The position numbers and the translations under genes were made by a program. The notes below the pieces were generated by a model, which did not search any database, was not told the DNA's origin, and saw only the letters and a program-made list of their open reading frames with translations. 64,000 nucleotides of DNA from Cylicocyclus nassatus (Eukaryota; Nematoda; Chromadorea; Rhabditida; Strongylidae), in contig CATQJL010000316.1 in the NCBI GenBank assembly GCA_958299035.1, positions 18,515,676 to 18,579,675 of the forward strand, read 5' to 3'. Positions 43,211 to 54,700 of the stretch are shown one piece after another (within the stretch, counting starts at the first letter, position 1; each line of letters starts with the position of its first letter).

Positions 43211-43906
43211 TATAGGTACTGGTTCACTAGTACTTGAAATGAAGCACTGAATGATAACGAAAACGAAGACAAAGAAAAGCAAAGATGAAAACAAAGATTA
43301 GGCAACAAGAAATGGAAAAATGACGCGAGCCCACTCTGCCAATCTCGTTTGCCTGCACATCTAACTTTTCTGGTGCGATCAACAATGTCTCGAGCGGGCA
43401 ACGATATGGCTTCCATTTGGCAGCCACAATACGGCGTTATGAATTAAGGCTGCCTGCTCATAGCATTGATGCGGCCCGCTGACAGAAATCTTGTATTCGC
43501 AGCCCCATCGTTTCACGGTCGCTGCCAGCTTAACGGAGTCGCTGCCTCATCGTCGCCTTTTGGCTGCTTTTGTAGGAATGAATGCGCTCTGCAGCTATTT
43601 TCTGACTCATGGAAGATTATAGCTGCCCGCTGGTAGCCCGTCGCTGCCCGCTCACCGCCATTCCTACAATGTCGTCGCCCGCTCACTGCCACTTTTGCAG
43701 TATCGCCGCCCGCTCAGTGAAACTGCCCTTTATCGCCGCCGGCTGAGAGCCTGTGATTGTCTGAGTTATGATAGGTTGACTGAAAGTAATTTCGCAGCTG
43801 TTCTCTATCACCCACTTTTTGATAAAAGCCAATACTTTTTTGCAAAAATGATCTCGCAAACTGTTTCTTATATCCAACTTAGCTTTTGCCTTCGCAGAGT
43901 GCCTAT

Positions 43907-44067
43907 AGGCTGCTGCATGACGAAGGCGCAATATCTTCGCGCGCGAATGCGGCTTTATAGCCGCAGAGCACATGAGGTGCGGGATCTACAACGGTGAGGA
44001 TATGCGCGCGTCGCGTTTGCGCCCGCTCAACTAATATCGCCCTTGCGCCATCGTCGTGCAGCAGCCT
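43907..44067. repeat. Palindromic MITE, family X, copy 2
   Basis: AGGCTGCTGCATGACGAAGG at the left and its near complement at the right, 161 bp, CG-rich interior. Same family as 569-724 and 63807-64000. Confidence 0.7.
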
Positions 44068-44536
44068 TTAGATATATCAGGTAGACTGATAATTTCTTTT
44101 ACACTTTTTTGTAAAATTTCGAAAAATTTCCGGAAGCTCTCCAGAATCTTCAAACTTGCTGCATATACAGGCAACGACAGGGCGCACACGACCGCATGGC
44201 TGATATCCCAAATTACAAATAGTAGCAAGTTTACGTTTGAGCAAAAAACATTTTTTTTCTGAAACCTCGTTTTCAGCTGATCATAACTCCTTTGAAAATT
44301 TGTTAATGAAAAAGTAATAGCCTACTTTTTAGACGTAAGTCAATATTACAAACGAAGCCGGAAAAGGCTCGGACGAAAGAGATCTGCAGAAAGAAGAAAA
44401 TTTAAAAAGCAAAATTTTTGCTTTCTTCATCATTTTCATAGTCTCCAAAGTCCCAAATTATGGAATTTTTGAAATTTCTCGCAATGAACTGCCAAAAATT
44501 CTTGCAAAAGCTGTAAAAAGGAGATCCTACCCTTAC

Positions 44537-44728
44537 GCGTACAGGAAGCGAAGTTTGGCAGTTGTTTCTCCAGTACAAATCCATAAACCACAGAATGAAT
44601 GCAACGACTACCCATGTTTTAAGGTGTCGATATTTCAGCTTAGATGATCTTAGAAATATGTCTAAGTATGCACAATTTAGACAATATCCATTACATAAAG
44701 AAGCTGAATTTTCAAAAAATGGCTTCAT
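44537..44728 (-). CDS. Possible exon with one membrane segment
   Basis: Open minus-strand frame MKPFFENSASLCNGYC... containing a hydrophobic run TWVVVAFILWFMDLYW between basic and polar stretches, as in a type II membrane protein anchor, and ending at a strong donor (CGC|GTAAGG). A TTTCTGCAG acceptor lies downstream at 44384. Family unknown; start and exon 5' end unsupported. May be chance. Confidence 0.22.
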
Positions 44729-44744
44729 TGCGCTTGAAGTACGA

Positions 44745-45229
44745 CCGGAAAAGTAAATGCAATGAAATTCTGGTTTCGAGTGCGGTTGTTTGTAGCTCTA
44801 CAAATTTTAGCAAATGAGGCTAGTAGCGCGTTTCAACCATTATTGAATAGAGCATGAAAAGAGCTTCTTGATGGTGTGATATATTTTTCCAAAGCAGAAA
44901 GACTGATGGAGAAAAATTGTCTTGAAATAAGGGTGATAAACGCACATTACTTGTGTACTAACTGCAAAGTTCATTTAGTAAACTTTGGAGAAAAGCCAAA
45001 AATTCAGCGTTACAGTGCGCATACCGTACAGAGCCGAAAAGTACGGTAGAGGATACATAAGTAATTGGATTCAGCATCCTGAAAACCTTGTTTGACGGTC
45101 ACGATTTTTCTCAATTTCTTAGGCAACTGTCTCTTTTCATATTTTTGGGTACAAAAGGGCTTTAGAAATGAGAAGAGTATGGCATGTTACTGTTGAAAGA
45201 AAAAGCAGACATTGATTTCCGGACACCTA
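44745..45229. other. No feature seen
   Basis: AT-rich intergenic sequence between genes B and C with no convincing frame or repeat. Confidence 0.4.
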
Positions 45230-46286
45230 ATAGGTTGGAGCGAAAGTTCTGTTGCACCAGTGGAAATTCATAAAATCTCATTTTCCCAACCGAATTGCTT
45301 GTTTTTTTGTTTGATTGAGTAATCATCTTCTCCATAACAGTATTTTGTCGAGTTTCTGATAAGCATACATTACTTACAAGGGAATGGTTAGAAGTCGAAG
45401 AGCAAATACAAGCAAGCTGCTCAATACTCGATGCAGCATTCAACGCTGATTTCAAATCTGTATTTCTTCTCTGCTTAGCGCCTCTGTGGACGAAGTTGTG
45501 AGCAGTTTTATTGCGGAAAAACCGTACATATATGCTGTGCAATTGAGCATTTTGTGAGGTGAGGTAACCTAAAAATGCAACATTGAGCAATGTTGCATTT
45601 TTAGGTCACCTCACCTTTAGCTTCAGGAGTATAAGGTAACCTAGCAACATGCTTTGGCCCAGCATTGAGCAAACTCGCGCGTAGCTTGAAGCATTTCTTA
45701 GCAAAATGAGGGCCTTTAGCGGCTTATAGCTTCGTCCACAAAGGCGCTAAACAGATGCGGAATACAGATGTTAGATGGAAGCGGTAAAAAAATTACTCTA
45801 TTTTTTCCTAAAAAATCTAAAATATGCGACAAAAATCGGAGAAGTTAATATTATTGGTTCTATAATTGCCCTCTCTGACCAAACTAACTTTGTGCTGATT
45901 GGGCGGTTTTGAGGAAATTCATTTTTTATCAAAAAATATCCAAAAATCCAAATTTCTATCAATTGCTTATAAATCATAACTTTTCAAAGAAACTATCAGC
46001 ACAAATGTTGCTTACTTAGTAAAAGCAGATAATAAAATTATAATACCGGCTCATCCGATTTCTGTTGCTAGTTTCTTTAACGACAAAACTTAGAAAAATC
46101 AAAATTTGAGTAGTTTTCTCCTCCCATTCTATCTTTGCAATGTATGTTTATTAGGAAGCCTCTGAAAACTGTTGTGAAGAGCATAATCTGCTCTTTTGAG
46201 CAGAAATAAAAGCAAGCAAATTGGTTGGAAAATTCAGAAATTATGAGTTTTGGAAAATGGTGCCACAGGACTTTCGTTGCAGTCTA
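45230..46286. mobile_element. Mariner-type MITE
   Basis: Left end ATAGGTTGGAGCGAAAGTTC then TGTTGCACCA; right end in reverse TTAGACTGCAACGAAAGTCC then TGTGGCACCA. This is the same terminal design as 23378-24094. Decayed; the TA duplication is visible only at the left. No transposase frame. Confidence 0.6.
45558..45615. other. Near-perfect palindrome inside a mariner MITE
   Basis: GGTGAGGTAACCTAAAAATG continues to CAACATTG, then the complement follows after two bases, with one mismatch. Could extrude as a cruciform; probably a replication-generated inversion. Confidence 0.6.
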
Positions 46287-46952
46287 AAATTTTCGTCTTC
46301 TGAAATCAAGGATTAGAAATGGGATGGAAAGTTAGCAATGTCGCTTTTCCCGTGTTTTTCGTTTTTTGATGATTCCTATGTAGTGTAGCAATGCTTAGAA
46401 TTTCATACCTGCATTTCCGAATTGTGTACATGCGAATATCTCAAAAAATACGGTTTTTGATGAAGTCGAATAAAAAACAAAACCTCTTAGGCTTCGTAAA
46501 CTGTTCATTCTTTGTTACTCTTCTCAAAGAAGGTAGTTTATGTTACAACTAACAAATATCTTTCTTTCTGTCTTTCTCAGTTCTAGAAATATCATGAAGA
46601 TATCCCTTTGTAATTCCCCTATCCCTAACGATAGTGGAACAAACAATGTATTTTCTAGTTTACTTCTTGTTTTATGTTGCCGCATTTCGTCATATCGCTT
46701 CAAAGAACTGCTGAAAAAATTCCCTGAAGTTATGTAAAACTTACAGAAAATAATATATTTTCGGCTTGAAGCAGTATAAAGTGAAACAGGCTCATTCGGC
46801 CACAATTTGAGCAGCGATACGCTTCGCATTGATTCGGTAGACTTCTTTGCAAAGTATAATTAGCTCTGGATTTCAAGTTTGAGACCCTTAGGTTTAACGA
46901 AGCAAGACTCCAAAATTGTGTAGACTGATACGCAAAAATTTACAAAAAAGAA

Positions 46953-47085
46953 ATGATAATGATAAATAAACCTTTTTTTCGGTCATGTAGAAGACGAACG
47001 AACAAGGCAAAGGTGTTGCACTGTCGTTGTCGTTAATGGAATGACAATGACATTCTATGTTGGCATTGATGTAGATTATGCAATC
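46953..47085 (-). repeat. Dispersed repeat Z, copy 2
   Basis: Diverged match to 8216-8350 with the same AAAGGTTTATTTATCATTA end. Confidence 0.4.
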
Positions 47086-48257
47086 ATACTTGTTTTATGC
47101 ACAGTTTTATGCACAAATAATCTTAATTCTGTGTAAATTATCCCAAACTTTGTCGTCTCTGGACTCCATTGAGCTTTTTGCAATATAGGGACAATTTGTA
47201 TGTCTCAGTCTTGGTTTGCTCGTGGTTGATATAATGGAATATAATGAATCAAGTAAATTCTTTTCTACTCTATTTGGATCACTACTTTAATAGCTAAGAT
47301 CAATTGCATATACGAGCAAAATATCGACATTGTTTTTTTCCATATAAGTACCTGCTTGATTAATGAATCCTTACAAACCAAAGATATTTTGAAATACAAT
47401 ATAGTGCTATCCTTTGAAAAAGGATATCTTTGTCACTCGGGAGCATCTAAAACACTACTTGCAGAAAACTTTTGTATTTACTTGATTTCCGTTATGAAGT
47501 CTGCTAAAAAATTGAAAGCACTTTTATACAGTGAAGGAAAATAATGGGATATTTGGTCCATAATCTGTTATATGTCAATGATACATGCTAAAAAGCTCAT
47601 AATTTGCTCAAGAATAATGCTTCGCAGCTAAGGACAGCATAGTTGGAATCAGCGCCTCAAGCTGATTTTGGATATAATCGTCGTTTCCGACCTAGGTTAG
47701 ATGCCTTTTCTTGTTAGTATTTCAGGTGGATACTCTTAGTCAGATACTTTCCGAATTTTTAAAGCTTCCAAACCTGCGCCCTTGCCTTCATTTACCTCAC
47801 ATTCCAGGGTACCTTGTTACACAGGTTCTTAGAACACAGACTAAATTCTGGACCATTGCATGGCTTGGCCCTTCTTCCCTAATAAACAAAATTGTACAGG
47901 TACTCTTAGTCTCAATGCTCTGTCTTTACTTCTCGTTTACAACACTTCCATATTGAAAAGCTTCGGAATGTAGTTTGCATGTAATCCGCGTAAGAGTGAA
48001 TACAATACAGATCATATGCTGTTAGCAAGAAAGTTTTGATCAAGTTTTTGTTTCGATAGATAGTATAGTTTTTACTGAACATTGTTTTATAGAGAAAAGC
48101 AATCTCTACAAAGTTAGAATGAGCACATCACATTTAAAGTGTCCTGTAAGAGTGCAGGCGATTGAATCCAATAAATAGTATTTTGACTCAATAGATCTCC
48201 CACTTCTAGGTCAATAACGACGTAGAAGTGAGACGCATACGACGCATACATAAACAC
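47086..48257. other. No gene identified
   Basis: AT-rich intergenic DNA. Open frames at 47356-47544 and 47711-47956 (+) have no recognisable motif. Confidence 0.35.
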
Positions 48258-48300
48258 CAGTGGCGGTCCCAGGATTTCCGTTTGGGGGGGAGAGAGCAAA
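48258..48300. mobile_element. hAT-like terminus, CAGTGGCG family (solo end)
   Basis: CAGTGGCGGTCCCAGGATTT followed by a poly-G run matches the inner end of 61616-61920 in reverse. The other end was not found. Confidence 0.45.
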
Positions 48301-48495
48301 TTTAGAAAATTGAAGTAGATTTGCGTAGAAAATTGAAGTAGATTTGCGTGCGTCAGCCATGCACTCCAAGAATTTTTTCGGGTTGCGTCGAAAGCAAGCG
48401 AGCCCATGACTCCAAACGCAAAAGGAAAGAAGATAATGCAAGGTCAATAGGAATTTTTTAAAATTTTAAAAAATATTTCAATTATTTGTAAGTGA

Positions 48496-49517
48496 TAGGT
48501 CGGTGCAAAAATTTTGTCAGTTTTTTCAATCCATCGGCAAACACGTTGAAATGGAGATAAACGAAAACTTCAAAGTGTATGTGATGTAGAATTTCTTCCT
48601 CTTTCCAGCCGTAAAACTCGTATTGTGTTTTGTTGAGAGAGTGATGAGATATTCGCTGGAAATTGCAACCATTCATTTTTACCATGTCCAACTTTCACTA
48701 ATTTTTAAAATTTTTGTATAAGACTTTCGGAGGAGCACTAATAACCACCAGATAGGGCAAACCTTTTGCCAACTTGTGCATTTTTTTCTTTTTTTCAGCT
48801 GCTTTTCCAGATTTTTGCTAAATAATTTTCTGAAAGTCTTGTGTTTCGGAAAAATCGCAAAACCTGTTATTGCACCAAACACTGCAAAACCTACAGAATA
48901 CTGAAGTTTCGAACACTCGGTTACCGCTGCCATCACACAGCAAGTGAGCGATCTTAATTCAAAAGATGAAGTTTTTGGAAACTAGGGTGCAATGTCAATG
49001 CGCACTCCTGAAAATGAGAAATACTGCGATTTTCCCCACAAATTTCGCCTATCTCGGCAAAAAAAGAAAAGTGTTAGAAGGAGGAGAAAAAGTTGGATCG
49101 AATGGTGAGTAAAGTGTTTGACATTTTGTGTTCTACAAGGTTAAAATAAGCTGAATGTAAAATTTAGTCACTTTAAAAAATAAATCATATAAATTCTGAG
49201 AGGCAAGCCATAGGGCTACAGAAAGTTGCTTCTGTTGGCAAAAGGTTTGCCCTATCTGGCGGTTATTAGGGCTTCTCCGAAAGTCTCATACAAAAATTCT
49301 GAAAATTAGTGAAAGTTGGACATGGTAAAAACGAATGGTTGCAATTTCCAGCGAATATCTCATCACTCTCTAAACGAAACACAATGGGAGTTTAGCAGTT
49401 CTCTGGAAAGAGGAAGAAATTCTGCATCGCATACATTTTGAAGTGTTTGTTTATCTTGATTTAAACGATTTTGCCGATGGATTGAAAAAAACTGAGAAAA
49501 CTTTTGCACCGACCTAA
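48496..49517. mobile_element. Mariner-type element with 285-bp inverted repeats and foreign interior
   Basis: Ends (T)TAGGTCGGTGCAAAA; TA follows the right end. The arms, 48496-48777 and 49234-49517, pair along their whole length with scattered changes. The unique 450-bp middle encodes no transposase but holds a minus-strand open frame (48778-48936). Confidence 0.78.
48778..48936 (-). CDS. Small open frame carried inside a mariner-type element
   Basis: Starts MMAAVTECSKLQYSVGFAVF and continues through GAITGFAIFPKHKTFRKLF and a lysine-rich stretch before running into the inverted repeat. The hydrophobic, glycine-containing segment followed by basic residues looks like a small membrane or mitochondrial protein. 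It is unrelated to mariner transposase. It could be a captured host exon or chance. Confidence 0.25.
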
Positions 49518-50235
49518 TATAGAAGCAACTCACTGCACATGTTTATACCCCCCTCCCTCTCCAATGATGCGGAACTAGTCCCACTCGCTCGTAGATTTGC
49601 TACATGCGAGAGTACAATTTGAATTCTTATGCACTAAGTGAACGCAAACTAATGCCTGTTCCTCTGAAGCGGCAGAGAAGATGTAAAAATGTACAAAATA
49701 CATTTTCCAATAGAGGAAAACAAGCTCCACAAGAAATTATTTGAACAAACGCAGAAGGTCCCATAAGTGAAAACAAAAGAAAAACAAAAGAAAATCCGGT
49801 TTCCGCTTCGATCCTTCCAGTATTCGGGAATTAGATTGAGATACGGTCTTCCCCGAATCTCAGTTGGAGTGAGTGAAAGCCGTAGCATGTGTCTGCGAAA
49901 AAATCGAGAAAATTTTGGAATCCAAAAAGCAGATTTTCTTAAAGATCCTGCAAACTTCCAGCTTGGCCAAGCACTTACTATACGCACAAAATATGCATAC
50001 GTACACTTGCCGTATTTTTTATTAACCGGGAATTGTAAAATGGAAAAAGTCTATAAATTCGAAAGTATCACGTTTGTTGGGTTTTCGACATCATATTTGT
50101 TTTCAACACATCCACCACTGATTTTGCTAGAACATGCCGAACTTCATTATCCAACTTCTAGTTATGGAAAAAATATAGAAAGTGTTATGCAAAGCTGATG
50201 CGATAAGTAATTTTGTGAGCAAGTTGGAAATATGT

Positions 50236-50890
50236 ATCAGGTTGTCCCAAAAGTAAACCGTATTTTCGCATAAATCAAACTGTTCTTGTTTTTCTGACGG
50301 ACTTGGGGCACCATGATAAAGCGAAGAAAGCTCTACAAAATGACCACAAAGAACCGTCTAAGTCGCTGGTAAAATTTTGGATGCAAAAATGAAAATTTTT
50401 CAGCTACCCTAAAAGTCGGATCTCCTTCCAGAAAATTCCTATGGACTCCCAACATGGTCCTTATATAGTAGACACATAGTAGTATCGAAAAATGTTTTTG
50501 TTTGGTTTCTTCCGGAGTTCAAAATTGAGAAACAAAGGGGGTCCCAAAATGCCGAAATGCCACTTTTTTCGGTTTTTTTAAAAGTAAAACTTGGTATTTC
50601 TCGGACACAAGAGCACATACAGGGGTAAGTCTTGAAATCATACTTAGTAAGGCTTGTACTATACAATGACATATGTGGGAGGGGCTGAGGGCGGACCTTG
50701 CCATTTTTGGATAATTTCTGTTTCTCGTTTTCTATGCTTGGAAAAAATTCGCTAAAGGCATATTTGAGTGCTACTATGTGCCTACTGTATAATGACCAAG
50801 TTGGAAATCTGTACGATTCTTTATCAAAGAAATCCAATTTTCAGGTTATAAATTTTTTTCGATTTTGGCTACAAACTTTACATGGAATAC
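50236..50890. mobile_element. Palindromic MITE with mariner-like left end
   Basis: Left end AGGTTGTCCCAAAAGTAAAC resembles mariner termini. Interior halves pair (CACATAGTAG with CTACTATGTG; ACATGGTCCTTATATAGTAG with its counterpart). Collinear with 1041-1690. Right terminus not found. Confidence 0.55.
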
Positions 50891-51491
50891 TATGTGATTT
50901 TTGTTTATTTCTATCCATCACTCTATGTGACCCCCTTTATTGACGCAGCGTGTGGTCCGCCAGTTACGAAATACCGACGAAAAATGAAGTTAATGTTTGG
51001 TTTAACGGACAGGGCGCTTCGCAGTCCAATGTGTTCTTTTACCAATCTGAAAACATTGAAAACGCAGTGTATGAGACAACTAGCTCAGCGCCATAGATTT
51101 GATCTGAATAACTCCATAATGTTTTTGCACTTCTTATTACTTTGTCAGTAATTACTCAACAATATTATTTTCCTAGCACAGATTTCTTGTTTGACCTTCC
51201 TTTATAAATCAACTGTATGATAAAGGATGAAAGGAAATGCGGTTTTCGAGGATTGCGCCAAACGTATTCTGTTACATGATCAATCTCTACTGACTGTGCA
51301 GAATCGGAGACTTATGGGGATAGCTGCTTACCAAATCAGTCTTTCATTAAGCGGTCCTAGCAACAACACATACCAATACGCGGCTCATTTCCTCTACAAA
51401 AAATTATTAGGAAAAATTTGAAGATTTGCAGAATCAGTCACGAACTTCAGTCAGATGTAAGCTATAAGCAGCAAAGAACATGCTCGTAATT

Positions 51492-51497
51492 TTTATT
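51492..51497 (-). promoter_or_regulatory. AATAAA polyadenylation signal, gene C
   Basis: AATAAA on the minus strand about 140 bp after the gene C stop codon, in an AT-rich setting. The only such signal seen near either complete 3' end. Confidence 0.5.
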
Positions 51498-51636
51498 ATC
51501 TGTGATGCTTTTTGTGAAGAAAAAGTGACGAATCACATAAATGTTTGACCCGTGTTAGTAGCACAGAAGATGCAGACATAAAAAGCAGTTGCACATGACT
51601 TCAGGTAGATAACTGAATAATTCAAAATACAGTAGA

Positions 51637-51799
51637 TCATTGTTTCGATTGTTCTTCTGAAGGCGATGTATCCTCAACATCTTTAAGTTGAAGTGGTACC
51701 ATTTTTTTGCGAAACACTATCCACAAAGTGATTATTGTGCACATCTGCGCTACTTCAAGAATCCAAGGCGCCTTTGGCCCAAAACCCGAATACATATAG
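51637..51799 (-). CDS. Gene C exon 13 with stop
   Basis: Acceptor CTTTAG, phase 2. YMYSGFGPKAPWILEVAQMC, helix 12, then KKMVPLQLKDVEDTSPSEEQ and stop TGA. Confidence 0.83.
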
Positions 51800-54700
51800 C
51801 TAAAGAAAGTGATTAAAAGTTATAAGAAGATTAGTTTGCAGAATTGACAATCGAACCTAGTGATCAGTGGCGCAAACATCCTCCCTAGAGAACCAGCTAA
51901 CTGGAAGTATCCTTGAAGAGTTCCCTAAAATGCTTTCCATTGAGAGAGGAAGAAAAGCAAAAAGCTGTCTAGATTACCTGCCGCCGTGGCCCAATTATCT
52001 CAGAGTACAAGGTCGTTACTGCAATATTCATAACGGACACAGCAAATCCAAAAACAAGTACGTAGAATATGTAGTAGAGCTAAAATTTTTGCAATTATTT
52101 CTTAAAGTTAACAAGCGATCTCCTCAGGCACCATTCATACCCCACGCGATTTCGTTCGCGGTTCTGCAATGACTTATATTTTTCTGTAATCGCACTATCG
52201 GTAAACAGGATTTGACGCGCTTGCATCAACTTAAGGTAACTGTGCACATGTGCATTATTTGCTCGCGATGGAGTGCTACCATTTACCAAGTCGCCAATGA
52301 TAGCAATTTCTCTCGATTGAATGAGGTATGGCCCAAGTCTTAGTAGTAATAAGGATTAATAGAACAATTCGAGTCTTGCATATCAAAGCCACAAACTAAT
52401 TTGATAAACAGATTTACTCAACGTCGTTAGAATAGAACGTACCCATGGTGACACCTCGGCAAGATTATCGCACCAGTCGAATCGTTCCGAATAACAGCCC
52501 CAGTCCGACCCTAAAACACTTTGTATATGATTCGAAAATTGACTGTTTATTTATTGTTGAGTTTGAGTTTTGCTGTGTAAATAAAGATCAAACCGACTCT
52601 AACCGTTTACAGATATCTTGACCTTAGTTGTTATGAAAGGCCACGGGTATGTAGTGGCGAATAGACCAGCGTAAGCACTCAAGCACACAATAGCAGCAAT
52701 TCGAGGATGGACCCTAAAGTTGGCAATGTTCAACTGTTAATACTGTATTTATGTCATTCACCTAAAACAACAAGAGAGTCTAAAGAACTGAATCAGCAAA
52801 TTCTAACAGCAAGATGAAAAGAAATAGGAGATAAATAGATTTATTTTAAGAAGTGGGCTCATCCATCATAACTTATAATAACGGGCTAAGGTTGTTTACG
52901 TGTTTTTGTGTGTGTGTGTGTAAGTTTGTCTGTCTGTCACGAAATTCGTAGGACGTGTTCCAGCCGACCTCCTGAGCCCAAATTTTGCACAGCGCATGCT
53001 ACCTACATGGGATTCCACTATACAAAAGCACGAGCGGATCCGTTGCGTGGATCCCTCAAAAAATGCGCGTCTAACGGATCCACTTGGCTTTTGGCCAGTA
53101 AAATTGAGCGTGTAGCACGACTTTTTGCACAATCAAGAAGATGTTTGACAAGTTATTATGCGAGCCATGGACTTTAGCCTAAAAAATTGAACTAGAGTTT
53201 ATTACTTCGCGAAAACGGCGCCAAAAAGTATAGGTTGTGTAAATGTTCAATTTGCCAAGATTTTACCCGATCATCTGAGAAGATTTTTGCACAGAGATGT
53301 GGCCCAAGTTGATTATTGCATCTTATGGCGAACACCAGGCCGTGAAAAGTCAAAAAACCGATTCAAATCTGTATTTGTATTTTTGGCAAAAGTTTGCTTC
53401 ATGCGAAATTACCGATCTCATATGAAAAAGCTTTTGGAATGAATAGTTGTTTACAAACTATTCGTGATAGTCCGCATAGCGCGGTGAGTTTCAATGTCAT
53501 TATTGTGCGGGAATGAGTAAAGCGTACAGTTAGTAGGACCAGTGCGAGCCTCTGCGAAGCAGAGGTGACGCACTGGTATATATATAAAACTCAAAAATTG
53601 TCAGTTTGGAGGGTATGTGCGTTATAGAAATGCGCGCCGCTCAACCAATTCAGCTGAAACTTTGCACACATATGTTTTCGACCCCTGCGCAGATGATAGG
53701 CTACTTTTTGCGGCGATTCGTTTAGTCCTTCTATCGATTTATTGATTTGTTTACGTTTTTCTAAGGAATTGAAGGCTTATCATGTTCAGTCAAGCATTTT
53801 CCCATAATCTGTAAAGGAGGGCGGTGAAGCTCATTTTAACCTCATTGTCACGAGGATGCGGTTTGAAGCGGATATCCCTAGGGTAAGTCATCCATAACAT
53901 ATAAGGGGGGGGGGGGCTTGCAGTGCAAGTGAACGGAACAAGGCCCGGGCTGGACCGGGAAAGCCAACTAGTACTATATAAGTTAGAGCAATAAGGCAAC
54001 CACACTTTTCCAGGAAGCCCTAGGAATTAATCAGAGATTGACTTCAACATGTTACGAATCTATTTAGACGCAAGGTATGTACATTACATCCAAGGGAGTA
54101 AGAAAGAGAGGTCGTGGACTTAAATAAGTTGCCGAAATATGTCAATTGTTACGTTAATGTTGTTCCAGTAAATGAAAGGACACGGCGAGAAGCAACAGCT
54201 TTTATTTTGGCTGAGAAACAACTTTATCTTGGCAAGCAAATCTTCATAAAAACTTTTCTTGTTCATGTTATCCATGATTCTTTGAGGGGAAGCAATTCAA
54301 AGCTTTTACTATGATTAACAACCACCAGAATTTCCTACTATCAATAAGGAAAAATACGTCTATATGGCTAAACTTCCAAAAGCTCACATATTTGACTCTC
54401 TACACTTCGTATTCTGCTGAGATGGATGTAGGGTTGCATAGTTTGATATGTAGAACACAAGTTTTTTCTGTCTAGCATAACACAGTAATTCGTGATTTGC
54501 CATGAAAACCTATCTGCGCACTTTAAAAAAATGAATTATCTCTCTTTTCTGCACTTTTTCTATATAAAAATCAATTCTACACAAACAAATTAACGTTTCA
54601 ATTTTCATCGGATTGCACTTTGCGGTAGTATCATTTTATTGGACAAAAAAATTTTTTTTGCAGCATATGTAGGAGCCGCGAAATCAGATGCGCGCATCGT

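Larger units (their letters stand above)
40351..43765. mobile_element. 3.4-kb element bounded by exact inverted repeats
   Basis: Both ends read CTCAGACAATCACAGGCTCT followed by CAGCCGGCGGC, 31 exact bases, in opposite orientation. GC-rich subterminal arrays of GCCCGCTCA-NGCCA and GCGGGAAGCGGCAGTGAGGCG units lie inside each end. The interior is AT-rich with no transposase I recognise; minus-strand frames at 41419-41835 and 41744-42022 have no known motif. A Harbinger-like MITE (43010-43210) is nested in it. Possible flanking TT is too short to claim. Lies upstream of gene B exon 2. Confidence 0.6.

Noticed and set aside
52095..52330. Minus-strand frame between gene C exons 10 and 11 as an extra exon
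   Set aside because: Exons 10 and 11 join directly in phase 0 in both genes B and C; the region has a Harbinger-like CACGCGATTTCGTTCGCGG end instead.
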